Assembly (NCBI RefSeq): GCF_002979775.1
Contig: NZ_PCPR01000001.1
Location: 434,001-498,000, forward strand
Direction: 5' to 3'
Origin: Arthrobacter sp. MYb23
GTDB lineage: Bacteria > Actinomycetota > Actinomycetes > Actinomycetales > Micrococcaceae
DNA length: 64,000 nt
The stretch's first letter is position 1; each line of letters starts with the position of its first letter. The translations under genes were made by a program, and so were the position numbers. Shown here in pieces: positions 51,151 through 58,668 of this stretch. The notes beneath the pieces are model-generated. The model did not search any database. It saw only the letters and a program-made list of their open reading frames with translations, and was not told the DNA's origin.

Positions 51151-51942
51151 ATGAGCAACCCTCCGTACCCGCCGGCCAACCCGGGCGAGAACAACCAGCC
51201 CGAAACCAAGGGCTCCCAGCCTTCTGCACCGCAGCCCCCGGCACCCCAGTACGGACAGCCCGGTGCGCCCCAGTACGGACAGCAGTCTCCCGGTCAGCCC
51301 GCAGCTCCGCAGTACGGCCAGATGTCCCCTGAAGGTCAGCCTCCCGCAGCTCCGCAGTATGGCCAGCAATCCCCCGCTGCTCCCCAGTACGGTCAGCAGA
51401 CCCCCTCTGCTCCCCAGTACGGCCAGCCTCCCGCGGCCCCGCAGTACGGCCAAGACACCAACTGGCCGAGCCAACAGCCCGGACCCACCACCGTGCCGCA
51501 AATGGTCAACATTGCTTTCTGGCTGATTGTTGGCGCCGCGGCCATCTGGCTCATCTCCATCATCATTTCCATCGCAGCCATCAACGACCCCGCAACGCGG
51601 GCCATGTTTGAGGACCAGATGGCAGCCAGCGGTGCAGGTGACATGAGGTTCGAGGACCTTCAAGGTGTCTTTGTGGGCATCATGGTAGCTGTCGGAATCA
51701 TCGGGGCCGGGCTCTACGCCCTGGTTGCCCTTAATGTGCGCAAGGGCCGCAACTGGGCACGAATCCTTGGAACAGTGCTGGCCGCAATCTCCATCTTCAT
51801 GCTGGTGCCGCTGAGCCTCGCCACGCTTGCCGCGCTCCTGGGAATTGCCGGAATCGTCCTGCTGTACCTGCCGGCGTCGGCTCCTTACTTCCGTAAGGCG
51901 CAGCCCTTCGGCAACACGTACCAGAACCCCTACGGCCGCTAA
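51151..51942 (+). CDS. Proline-rich N-terminus membrane protein B (APQYGQ repeats)
   Basis: 263 residues. The first 110 contain at least seven APQYGQ hexapeptides separated by Ser/Pro/Gly-rich spacers, then four membrane helices (VNIAFWLIVGAAAIWLISIIIS; GVFVGIMVAVGIIGAGLYALVAL; WARILGTVLAAISIFMLVPL; LAALLGIAGIVLLYLP). Tyr/Gln/Pro-rich cytosolic tails of this kind are common in actinobacterial membrane proteins. Related in layout to protein A just upstream. Function unknown. Confidence 0.76.
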   Translation: MSNPPYPPANPGENNQPETKGSQPSAPQPPAPQYGQPGAPQYGQQSPGQPAAPQYGQMSPEGQPPAAPQYGQQSPAAPQYGQQTPSAPQYGQPPAAPQYGQDTNWPSQQPGPTTVPQMVNIAFWLIVGAAAIWLISIIISIAAINDPATRAMFEDQMAASGAGDMRFEDLQGVFVGIMVAVGIIGAGLYALVALNVRKGRNWARILGTVLAAISIFMLVPLSLATLAALLGIAGIVLLYLPASAPYFRKAQPFGNTYQNPYGR

Positions 51943-51990
51943 ACACGCAGGGATTCCCAACACACCACGCGGGCGCGGACCCGGCGAAGG

Positions 51991-52719
51991 CTAAACGGCC
52001 TGACCCGGTGTCTGCGCCCGTTGTGCGTGGTAGGCGAGGATCTGGAGCTCGGTTGCCATGTCCACCTTGCGGAGGTTGACGTGCGGGGGGACCTGCAGCA
52101 GCACCGGGGCGAAGCTGAGTACGCTCCGGATCCCGGCGGCAATGACGCGGTCACACACAGCTTGGGCCACGGTGGCCGGCAGTGCCAGAACCACCATGTT
52201 GGTGTGGGTCCGTTCCAGCACCCGTTCCAGTTCAGCGGAGTCACTGACCCGCAACCAGCCCACCTCGTTGCCGATCACCATGGGGTCTGCGTCGAAGATG
52301 GCTACGACGTCGAAGCCGCGGGACTCGAAGCCGCCGTACCGGGCAAGGGCTTTGCCGAGGTTACCGGCGCCGACGATCGCGACCTTCCAGTCGTGGGTCA
52401 AGCCGAGGGCCGCCGCGATGTGGCGGCTCAAATACTGGACTTCGTAACCGACGCCGCGGGTCCCGTAGGAGCCGACGTAGGAGAGGTCTTTGCGGAGCGT
52501 GGATGAACTGACGCCCGAGGCTTCCGCCAAGGCTTCAGAGGAAACCCGTTCAACGCCTTCGGCCAACAGAGAGTTCAGTGCGCGCAAATAGAGAGTCATC
52601 CGGGCCACAGCCGCGGGCGGGATCTGCTTTGTGGCAGGTTCGTTGTCCCCGGTTGTTGCTTCCGGGGACGGTTCCAGCGCAGTCACGGTACTCTCCATTG
52701 CGTCGCTTTGTTGTTCCAC
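51991..52719 (-). CDS. rex: Redox-sensing transcriptional repressor Rex
   Basis: 242 residues from GTG 52719, which has GAGGG about 8 nt upstream. N-terminal winged helix: IPPAAVARMTLYLRALNSLL, VSSEALAEASGVSSSTLRKDLSYVGSYGTRGVGY; C-terminal Rossmann domain with VAIVGAGNLGKALARYGGF and a final helix MATELQILAYHAQ. It senses the NADH/NAD+ ratio and represses respiratory genes. Located 55 nt after a glutaredoxin-like gene. Confidence 0.93.
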   Translation of the reverse strand: MEQQSDAMESTVTALEPSPEATTGDNEPATKQIPPAAVARMTLYLRALNSLLAEGVERVSSEALAEASGVSSSTLRKDLSYVGSYGTRGVGYEVQYLSRHIAAALGLTHDWKVAIVGAGNLGKALARYGGFESRGFDVVAIFDADPMVIGNEVGWLRVSDSAELERVLERTHTNMVVLALPATVAQAVCDRVIAAGIRSVLSFAPVLLQVPPHVNLRKVDMATELQILAYHAQRAQTPGQAV

Positions 52720-52774
52720 TCTATGACCCTCGGCCGGACTCAACAAAAGCCATTACTTGCGGGTAGTTCCACCC

Positions 52775-53029
52775 TCAGCCCTCCATGACTTTCTTCAAGG
52801 TCCGGGTGAGCCGCTCTTCGTCGATCTTCCAGAAATCGCGCTGGATGCCGTCCACCAGCACCACTGGAATCTCCTCTGCGAACCGCTCCTGCAGTTGGGG
52901 GTCGCCGTCGATCCTCTGCTCGGTCCACTGCACGCCAAGACTTTTTGTGACGCGCTCGACGGCGGCACGCGCCTCCGTGCAGAGGTGGCAGTCAGCTTTG
53001 GTGAGAAGAACGACGTCGGGAATAGCCAT
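52775..53029 (-). CDS. Glutaredoxin family protein
   Basis: 84 residues, thioredoxin fold: VVLLTKADCHLCTEARAAVERV with CxxC (CHLC), then EEIPVVLVDGIQRDFWKID, the cis-Pro region, and a C-terminal helix. This short DUF836-type glutaredoxin-like protein is often next to rex in actinobacteria. Divergent from the HAD hydrolase gene. Confidence 0.87.
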   Translation of the reverse strand: MAIPDVVLLTKADCHLCTEARAAVERVTKSLGVQWTEQRIDGDPQLQERFAEEIPVVLVDGIQRDFWKIDEERLTRTLKKVMEG

Positions 53030-53118
53030 GTTTCAAAGGTACCGGCCCAACACTGACTCACATCCCATGCCCCGGGTGACACCGTCGTACGTCTTCAACG
53101 CCGGCCCCGGTGATTGAC

Positions 53119-53124
53119 TAGACT
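53119..53124 (+). promoter_or_regulatory. -10 box of leaderless HAD hydrolase transcript
   Basis: TAGACT exactly 6 nt before ATG 53131. Confidence 0.5.
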
Positions 53125-53130
53125 CAAGGC

Positions 53131-53994
53131 ATGCCCGAGGAGAAGAACGCCGCCGTGGTCGCAGATGCCTTGGTGCAGCAGGACGCCGCACAGAGGGAGG
53201 CGGCCAAGAAGGACATCGCCCGGAAGTATGCTGGCGAGGCCGCTTTCTTCGACGTCGACAATACGTTGATGAAGGGTGCAAGTCTCTTCCACGTGGCTCG
53301 CAAAATGTATGAGCGCAAAGCGTTCACGCTTTCCCAGGCCGCTGGATTCGCCTGGAAGCAGTTCAAGTTCGTCATGCGGGGCGAGAACATGGAAGACGTC
53401 CATTCGGTACGCGACTCCGCCCTGACTCTTGCTGCGGGTATCACCGTGGAAGACATCAAAGCCTTGGGCGAAGAGGTCTATGACGAAATGATCGAGTCAC
53501 GGATCTGGCCGGGAACCAAGGCGCTGGCAGAACAACACCTTCGGGTTGGCAGGAAAGTGTGGCTCGTGACGGCCACACCCATCGAAGTGGCCACTGTCAT
53601 TTCCACCCGGCTCGGCCTGACCGGCGCCCTGGGGACAGTGGGCGAGGTAGACGACGGCGTGTACACGGGAAAGCTTGTGGGCGACATCCTGCACGGACCC
53701 GCCAAGGCAATCGCGGTCCAACTCGTGGCAGACCGCGAGGGGCTGGATCTGGACCACTGCTGGGCCTACAGCGACTCCGCCAACGACATCCCTCTGCTCA
53801 CTATGGTGGGGCATCCTGTGGTCATCAACCCGGACGCAAAGCTGCGCCGCCATGCCCGCGAAAATAACTGGCCCGTCTACGATTTCCGTTCCGGACGCCG
53901 CGCCGCAACACTCGGGCTCAAAGCCGCGACCGTCGGCGGAGCCGTCTACGGCCTGTGGCGCGGATTCTCAAAGTTCCGCGGCCCGCGCCTCTAA
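53131..53994 (+). CDS. HAD-IB family hydrolase (SerB-like)
   Basis: 287 residues. HAD motif I AAFFDVDNTLMKGASLF, motif II VWLVTATPIEVA, the conserved Lys region (AKAIAVQL) and motif IV CWAYSDSANDIPLLTMVGHPVVINPD. The C1 cap is helical (VARKMYERKAF...). The C terminus has a short hydrophobic GLKAATVGGAVYGLWRGF. HAD-IB members dephosphorylate phosphoserine, lipid or sugar phosphates; substrate unknown. Leaderless start. Confidence 0.88.
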   Translation: MPEEKNAAVVADALVQQDAAQREAAKKDIARKYAGEAAFFDVDNTLMKGASLFHVARKMYERKAFTLSQAAGFAWKQFKFVMRGENMEDVHSVRDSALTLAAGITVEDIKALGEEVYDEMIESRIWPGTKALAEQHLRVGRKVWLVTATPIEVATVISTRLGLTGALGTVGEVDDGVYTGKLVGDILHGPAKAIAVQLVADREGLDLDHCWAYSDSANDIPLLTMVGHPVVINPDAKLRRHARENNWPVYDFRSGRRAATLGLKAATVGGAVYGLWRGFSKFRGPRL

Positions 53995-53996
53995 CG

Positions 53997-54144
53997 CTCT
54001 CTCACATTCCACCCCCTTCAACCCAACCCTCACTCACCCCCCGCGTGCTTGAACCCAACCCTCGCTCGCCCCCCGCGCGCTTGAACCCAACCCTCACTCA
54101 CTCCCCACGCGCTTGAAACCAACCCTCACTCACCCCTCAACGGC
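53997..54144 (-). repeat. 32-bp tandem repeat array B
   Basis: Four full units of exactly 32 bp beginning at 53997, 54029, 54061 and 54093, plus a partial at 54125, on the reverse-complement orientation of arrays A and C. Consensus reads CTCACTCACCCCCCGCGTGC then TTGAACCCAACC. It starts 2 nt after the HAD stop codon. Confidence 0.85.
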
Positions 54145-54206
54145 TTCGTCTCCAGACCTGTGGATAACTTCTGCGCCTCAGCTCAATTGTGGGCAAGAAT
54201 GCCGGT

Positions 54207-55169
54207 ATGCAACTGCCGATTCCCGTCCCCGCTCAGCTCGCATCCGCTCCATTTACCCTCAAGGAGGCCAGGGCCGCCGGCCTTGCTCGTCCGCAACTCT
54301 GGAACCGCGTCGGCATTGAAAGTGTCAGCCAGGGCATTTACCGGCCGGTAGATTGGGAATTCGACCTTGAGGCAGCTGCCCGATCGCTGTCAGCTGCTAC
54401 CACTGGCGCTTGGATCTCCCACGTCACCGCCGCCAAACTCCATGGATTCCCGCTTCCTCCGTGGCTATCTGACTCAAATGAGCTGCACCTGAGTAAGCCG
54501 AGGAATCTGCCGTCAGTGCGCCGAAATGGAGTTACCGGGCACACTCTTGTGGTCTCGAACGGCGAAATCGAGTTGGTTCGAGGCACCTGGATCAGCACTC
54601 GCTCAAGGACCTGGTTGGATTTGGCGCGCGTGCTGCCGCTAAAGGAGTTGGTGTGCATCGGTGACGCACTCATTCGCGTACCGAGGCCCGACTTTGAAGA
54701 GCGGGCAACACCGTTCACAACACTCGATGCACTTCGCGCCATGGTGGACCGGCACAAGAATCTGCAAGGGGTCGTCCGAGCCAGGGAGGCTCTTGACCTT
54801 ATGCAGATCGGGGCCGATTCAGTGCCCGAGTCGATGCTGCGCCTCGCGATGCTCGATGCTGGGCTTCCCGAGCCAGAACTGCAGGTGCGGCTCTATCCCA
54901 GCGACCCGTTCTCACCGTCCGCGGACCTTGGGTACCGGAAGCGGCGGGTCGCCATCCAGTACGACGGCGGCCATCACCTTGAGGAGGAACAGATGCTTAG
55001 CGATCGGCGCAGGGATAAGGCGTTCAAAGCTGCGGGCTGGACAGTCCTGGTTTTCGACAAGGCAGACTTGGCTGACGATTTTGGTGCAGCAGTTCGCCAG
55101 ATCAAGAGAGTTCTAAGGGGCGCTTGGGTCGATCCCGCCGTCGAGTCAGGTTTTGCACGCGGGACGTGA
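54207..55169 (+). CDS. AbiEi/DUF559-like protein (possible antitoxin or endonuclease-fold)
   Basis: 320 residues from ATG 54207. The N-terminal third has an AbiEi-like winged-helix pattern (FTLKEARAAGLARPQLWNR; GIYRP), the middle HVTAAKLHGFPLPPWL and GTWISTRSRTWLDLARVL, and the C terminus is a DUF559/Vsr-type endonuclease-fold: DLGYRKRRVAIQYDGGHHL, RRRDKAFKAAGWTVLVFDKADL. Asp, Gln and Asp-Gly-Gly residues of that fold are present. Such genes are frequent solitary relatives of type IV toxin-antitoxin systems; no toxin is adjacent. Flanked by oppositely oriented 32-bp repeat arrays; the right array supplies the last four codons and the stop. GTG 54189 is an alternative start. Confidence 0.72.
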   Translation: MQLPIPVPAQLASAPFTLKEARAAGLARPQLWNRVGIESVSQGIYRPVDWEFDLEAAARSLSAATTGAWISHVTAAKLHGFPLPPWLSDSNELHLSKPRNLPSVRRNGVTGHTLVVSNGEIELVRGTWISTRSRTWLDLARVLPLKELVCIGDALIRVPRPDFEERATPFTTLDALRAMVDRHKNLQGVVRAREALDLMQIGADSVPESMLRLAMLDAGLPEPELQVRLYPSDPFSPSADLGYRKRRVAIQYDGGHHLEEEQMLSDRRRDKAFKAAGWTVLVFDKADLADDFGAAVRQIKRVLRGAWVDPAVESGFARGT

Positions 55170-55245
55170 GCGAGCGTCCAGCCCAAACACGCGGGAGGTG
55201 AGCGAGCGTCCACACCAAGCACGCGGGACGTGAGCGAGCGTTGAG
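55166..55245 (+). repeat. 32-bp tandem repeat array C
   Basis: Units of exactly 32 bp at 55166-55197 and 55198-55229 plus a partial third, each starting GTGAGCGAGCGT and ending CACGCGGGA[CG]. The AbiEi-like stop codon TGA (55167-55169) is inside the first unit. Confidence 0.85.
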
Positions 55246-55250
55246 GACGC

Positions 55251-55285
55251 AAAAATGCCCGCCGCCTCGAAAGGCAGCGGGCATT
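55251..55285 (-). terminator. Terminator of the bS22 gene
   Basis: AATGCCCGCCGCCT and AGGCAGCGGGCATT form a 14-bp stem with one mismatch; TTTTT follows on the reverse strand. Confidence 0.8.
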
Positions 55286-55304
55286 CACGCTTGATGAAGT
55301 ATCT

Positions 55305-55403
55305 CTACTTCTTATTGCGGCGCTGGTGGCGAGTCTTGCGAAGCAGCTTGCGGTGCTTCTTCTTGGCCATACGCTTGCGGCGCTTCTTAATAACTGAACC
55401 CAC
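55305..55403 (-). CDS. Small ribosomal subunit protein bS22 (AURKAIP1/COX24 domain)
   Basis: 32 residues: MGSVIKKRRKRMAKKKHRKL followed by LRKTRHQRRNKK. Almost identical to the actinobacterial bS22 family, a tiny very basic 30S protein seen in mycobacterial ribosome structures. GTG start at 55403 with TAAGGA 6 nt upstream, and its own terminator. Too short for routine gene finding. Confidence 0.93.
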   Translation of the reverse strand: MGSVIKKRRKRMAKKKHRKLLRKTRHQRRNKK

Positions 55404-55567
55404 GAAAGTTCCTTACAAACTAGAAGTTCCTGTCTGTTGGAACCGATCCGCGGAAGCAGACAGTACAACTGACAGATTCTTACATTGACGTAAAACGTTC
55501 CTTAACAGAGTACCGCTTCAAAGGGGCACCCCATGACCACGGTCCGAAGGCCGGACCCCGGCAGGCC
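55404..55567. other. Intergenic region between bS22 and the BldC-like gene
   Basis: 164 bases, presumably with the bS22 promoter. A weak GGTCCG/CGGACC hairpin lies near 55541-55556. No gene seen. Confidence 0.4.
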
Positions 55568-55780
55568 TCAGGCGGTCTCGGATTGTCCGTCCACCACAGC
55601 ACCTTTGAGGTACTGGGCAACAGCCTCTTCAGGGACCCGGAAGGAACGGCCGAACCTCACGGCGGGCATTTCCCCTGAGTGGACCAGGCGATACACGGTC
55701 ATTTTGGAAACACGCAGGACGTCGGCCACTTCGGCCACCGTCATGAAACGCGCATTCGAGAAGTTAGTCTCCGCGGACAT
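55568..55780 (-). CDS. BldC/excisionase-like MerR-type HTH protein
   Basis: 70 residues, essentially one winged HTH: FMTVAEVADVLRVSKMTVYRLVHSGEMPAVRFGRSFRVPEE, ending AVAQYLKGAVVDG. Matches BldC-like small DNA-binding proteins of actinobacteria (MerR/excisionase fold). BldC controls development in Streptomyces; here its targets are unknown. ATG 55780 with AAGGAA about 12 nt upstream. Neighbours bS22, an arrangement I recall as widespread in actinobacteria. No phage genes nearby, so not an excisionase. Confidence 0.85.
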   Translation of the reverse strand: MSAETNFSNARFMTVAEVADVLRVSKMTVYRLVHSGEMPAVRFGRSFRVPEEAVAQYLKGAVVDGQSETA

Positions 55781-55924
55781 TTCCCATATTCCTTTGCTCT
55801 CAGACAGTAGGACACCCCCAGTGGAACGGTGTGCCGATGCTGAGCCATCAAACAACCATGTGCTAGATACTCTAGAGGCTGATGGGGCCAATGTGAAAGA
55901 GCCCGGCGCCTGGTTCTGTCCAAT

Positions 55925-55982
55925 ACGGGGGTTCCCTGCTGGCAGTGCCGTGCGCACGGCATGTTCGGCAGGGAACCCCCGT
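55925..55982 (-). terminator. Large hairpin after the DAHP synthase gene
   Basis: ACGGGGGTTCCCTGC (55925-55939) pairs perfectly with GCAGGGAACCCCCGT (55968-55982); an inner TGCCGTGC/GCACGGCA palindrome (55946-55961) continues the stem. No T tract. The remaining part of 55781-56021 carries the BldC-like promoter (TTCACA-N17-TAGAGT on the reverse strand). Confidence 0.65.
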
Positions 55983-56021
55983 GCCGGGCCACGTACCGGG
56001 CCCCGGCCCACCGATTCGGGC

Positions 56022-57161
56022 CTAAGCCGCAACCACTGTCCGGCGTTTCCGTGCCGACGCCGCGAGCTGCTCCAACACGGAGGCCGTGACGTCCCACTCC
56101 ATGCAAGCATCGGTGACGCTCTGCCCGTAGACGAGCTCCCGCTCCCCCGCAAGCTGCTTAGCCACATCCAGGTTCTGCGCGCCTCCCACGAGGAAGCTCT
56201 CCAGCATGACGCCGGCGATCGGCGAGGTCTCCCCTGCTTCGAGCTGAGCACCGATTTCCAAGGCAACCTCAGCCTGGCGGTGGTGGCTCTTGCCGCTGTT
56301 GGCGTGGCTGGCGTCCACGATCAGGCGCGGGTTCAATCCCTTGGCGGAGAGCTTGGCGGAGGCCGCGGCAACATCGTCGGCAGAGTAGTTGGGACCCTTG
56401 CGTCCGCCGCGGAGGATCACGTGTGTGTCAGGGTTTCCTGAGGTCGCAACGAGAGCTGCGCGGCCGTCGTCGTCGATTCCCAGGAAGGCCTGCTCAGCAG
56501 CAGAGGCGCCGCAAGCGTCGATGGCCACCTGGAGGTCGCCGTCGGTGCCGTTCTTGAAGCCGATGGGCATGGACAGCCCGGAGGCGAGCTGGCGGTGGAT
56601 CTGGCTTTCGGTGGTGCGGGCGCCAATGGCACCCCAGGAGACGAGGTCCGCCATGTACTGCGGGCTGATGGGCTCCAGGAACTCGGTGGCTGTGGGCAGG
56701 CCCAACGCTGTGACCTGCTTCAGGAAACCGCGGGCGGCGCGGAGGCCTGCGGCGATGTCGTGGCTGCCGTCCAAGTGGGGATCGTTGATGAGCCCCTTCC
56801 AGCCAACAGTGGTGCGGGGCTTCTCGAAGTAGGTCCGCATGACGATCAGCAGGTCTTCTTTGTGCTTCTCGGCCTGGCTGACCAAGCGGCGGGCGTATTC
56901 GAGGCCGGCCTTGGGATCGTGAATGGAGCACGGGCCAACGATCACCAGGAGGCGGTCGTCCACGCCGTCCATGATGGCGCGGACCTGGTCACGGCCACGG
57001 TCGACGACGGCAGCTGAGCGGCCGTCCAACGGCAGCTCCGCGATGAGGTCCTGCGGGGCCGGAAGCGGCTCGAAGCGGGCCACCCGCAGGTTGGAGGTGG
57101 CGGGCTGAGTCGCGTCAGGGGCGTCGAGCGATTCGGTGGATGCTGCGGCGATGCTGGTCAT
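56022..57161 (-). CDS. aroG: 3-deoxy-7-phosphoheptulonate (DAHP) synthase, class I
   Basis: 379 residues. Type I-alpha motifs: LLVIVGPCSIHDPKAGLEYA, IVMRTYFEKPRTTVGWKGLIND, SWGAIGARTTESQIHRQLASGL, PIGFKNGTDGDLQVA, VILRGGRKGPNY, LIVDASHANSGK and a final VYGQSVTDACMEWD. First committed step of aromatic amino acid synthesis. The letter (aroF/aroG/aroH) cannot be fixed from sequence. The 170-nt leader carries a Trp/Tyr/Phe-rich peptide and hairpins, so control by aromatic amino acid supply is likely. Confidence 0.94.
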   Translation of the reverse strand: MTSIAAASTESLDAPDATQPATSNLRVARFEPLPAPQDLIAELPLDGRSAAVVDRGRDQVRAIMDGVDDRLLVIVGPCSIHDPKAGLEYARRLVSQAEKHKEDLLIVMRTYFEKPRTTVGWKGLINDPHLDGSHDIAAGLRAARGFLKQVTALGLPTATEFLEPISPQYMADLVSWGAIGARTTESQIHRQLASGLSMPIGFKNGTDGDLQVAIDACGASAAEQAFLGIDDDGRAALVATSGNPDTHVILRGGRKGPNYSADDVAAASAKLSAKGLNPRLIVDASHANSGKSHHRQAEVALEIGAQLEAGETSPIAGVMLESFLVGGAQNLDVAKQLAGERELVYGQSVTDACMEWDVTASVLEQLAASARKRRTVVAA

Positions 57162-57223
57162 TTCTGGGTCCTGTTCCGGGATGCGGAGCGGGCCCCTTTT
57201 CAGAACCCGCCGGATATGGCGAA

Positions 57224-57306
57224 GGGCAGAGAATAATCTCTGCCCTGTTGGCTCTGAAGGAAAGTTGGATGCGTGTCAGTTAGACGCGGGCCCCTCCAGA
57301 GCCAAC
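57224..57306 (-). promoter_or_regulatory. Attenuator-like leader RNA of the DAHP synthase gene
   Basis: Region 1 GTTGGCTCTG (57297-57306, inside leader codons 10-13) can pair perfectly with region 2 CAGAGCCAAC (57247-57256). Next is an independent hairpin, GGGCAGAG-ATTATT-CTCTGCCC (57224-57245). Further down, GGGTTCTG can pair with CAGGACCC at the ribosome-binding site. The 57224 hairpin lacks a U tract, so translation control is as likely as termination. Confidence 0.6.
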
Positions 57307-57335
57307 GAAAAATACGCATACCAACGCTTAGTCAT
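57276..57335 (-). CDS. Aromatic-rich leader peptide of the DAHP synthase gene
   Basis: 19 codons, MTKRWYAYFSLALEGPASN. Trp5, Tyr6, Tyr8 and Phe9 are clustered just before the pairing segment of the leader RNA, the hallmark of ribosome-mediated attenuation for aromatic amino acids. The ATG at 57335 lies 6 nt from a TATGGT -10, so the peptide is at the very 5' end of a leaderless transcript. Confidence 0.72.
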   Translation of the reverse strand: MTKRWYAYFSLALEGPASN

Positions 57336-57341
57336 AGCCAC

Positions 57342-57371
57342 ACCATAACCGCGGTTCCTGACCACGGGCAA
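57342..57371 (-). promoter_or_regulatory. Promoter of leader peptide and DAHP synthase
   Basis: Reverse strand TTGCCC (57366-57371), 18-bp spacer, TATGGT (57342-57347), 6 nt to ATG. Confidence 0.6.
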
Positions 57372-57381
57372 ATCGCGTCCA

Positions 57382-58401
57382 TCAAGATGACAGCAGTTTG
57401 CGCAGGAACTGCAACTGCTTGATCCAGTGGTGCTCCTGCCCGCCTTCGTGGTTGTTGAAGCGGTACACCTCGATGTTCTTTTCCGGCGCCCCGCCCTGCT
57501 CCCGAACGCCGGTTCCGTAATTGTTGAAGCTCGCGAACACTGTTGACGGAGGGCAGATATCGTCCATTTGTGCCGCGGAGAACAGCGCCGGCACGGTTGC
57601 TGCCCGGCCAAGGTGGACTCCGTCGAAGTAGTTCAGAACTGCCAGCATGGGCCCGTATTTTTCACGGTGGCGGCCCAGGAGTCCTGCGATCTCCGGGTAC
57701 GGGCCACGCGGGGTGATGTCGATGGCGCGCGGGAAGTCCTGCAGGAAGGGGACGTCGGGCAGTGCGGCGATGACACCGTCGAGCCTTCCAGCGGCCAGAC
57801 CGGCAGCGGCAATGGTGATGCCGCCGCCCTGGCTGACGCCTGTCAGCACCACTCTTGAGGGGTCGACGGCGGGATGGCTCTGTGCCGCTTCCACCGCGCG
57901 GAAGGCGTCCACGTAGACACGGCGGAAGTAATAGTTGTCCTGGTGGTCGGCGCCCCGGGTCATGAGGCCCGCATAGTTGACGCCGCCGGCCGATGGATGT
58001 GGATCCGGAGTGTCGCCGGAAACCCCGCCGTAGCCTTGCCCGCGCGTGTCCATGATGAAGTGCGCGCAGCCTGCCTGAGCCCAACGGGTGTTTTGATTCA
58101 CCAGACCCCGCCCGCCGGAGTAGCCGATGTACTCCACCACCACGGGAAGATGCTCCCCGGAGCCGAGCTGCGCGGGTAGATGCAGCCATCCCTTGATGCG
58201 GTCTCCCCCGAAGCCGGAGAAGGTGACATCGAAGGTGTTGATCACGCTGAGGTAGTTGTCCACGGGCTCAAACACAGCATTGAGCGGGAGCCCGCGCGCC
58301 TCAACGATGGTGCGGTCCCAGAAGTCATCGAAGTCCACTGGTGCTATTGCTGTGGAGGAGTAGTTGCGGAGCTGGTCAAGGGGAAGGTCAAAGAGGGGCA
58401 T
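57382..58401 (-). CDS. Acetyl xylan esterase / cephalosporin-C deacetylase family (CE7)
   Basis: 339 residues. Alpha/beta hydrolase with the CE7 features RGQGYGG (oxyanion region), nucleophile GVSQGGGITIAAAGLA, and acid/His near DDICPPSTVFASFN and NNHEGGQEHH. It removes acetyl groups from xylo-oligosaccharides or similar sugars and is usually cytosolic; no signal peptide here. Divergent from the Gfo/Idh-rhamnosidase operon across 267 nt, suggesting a shared carbohydrate role. Confidence 0.9.
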   Translation of the reverse strand: MPLFDLPLDQLRNYSSTAIAPVDFDDFWDRTIVEARGLPLNAVFEPVDNYLSVINTFDVTFSGFGGDRIKGWLHLPAQLGSGEHLPVVVEYIGYSGGRGLVNQNTRWAQAGCAHFIMDTRGQGYGGVSGDTPDPHPSAGGVNYAGLMTRGADHQDNYYFRRVYVDAFRAVEAAQSHPAVDPSRVVLTGVSQGGGITIAAAGLAAGRLDGVIAALPDVPFLQDFPRAIDITPRGPYPEIAGLLGRHREKYGPMLAVLNYFDGVHLGRAATVPALFSAAQMDDICPPSTVFASFNNYGTGVREQGGAPEKNIEVYRFNNHEGGQEHHWIKQLQFLRKLLSS

Positions 58402-58517
58402 GGTCCATTCCGGTTCAGGTGGGTCTGACTGGCGGGTTCAGAGGGGCCGAGATTACTACGGTCAACCAGAGGACATCCTACGTCATGGCAACCTCAATCG
58501 GCGCTGATCTTGAATCG

Positions 58518-58576
58518 TTACATTTTGGCGGGGATCGGGCTAAACTAAACACAGTTGATCACGGGAAAGCGCTTGC
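58518..58576 (+). promoter_or_regulatory. Promoter with LacI-type operator for the sugar operon
   Basis: TTACAT (58518-58523), 17-bp spacer, TAAACT (58541-58546), then GAAAGCGCTTGC (58565-58576) with an AAGCGCTT palindromic core about 12 bp past the predicted start, a usual LacI/GalR repressor position. Confidence 0.55.
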
Positions 58577-58668
58577 TGAGGTGTAGCCTAAACCCGCTCG
58601 AACACTTTTGTGAATACCCGGACGACGGCGTCAAGCGCCATCGTTGCCGCGCCAGCTTGAGGAGAGCC

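Noticed and set aside
8937..55245. 32-bp repeat arrays as CRISPR
   Set aside because: Units are directly adjacent without unique spacers, copies are imperfect, and no cas genes are present.
55568..55780. Phage excisionase
   Set aside because: No integrase, attachment site or phage gene nearby; the protein fits chromosomal BldC-like regulators next to bS22.
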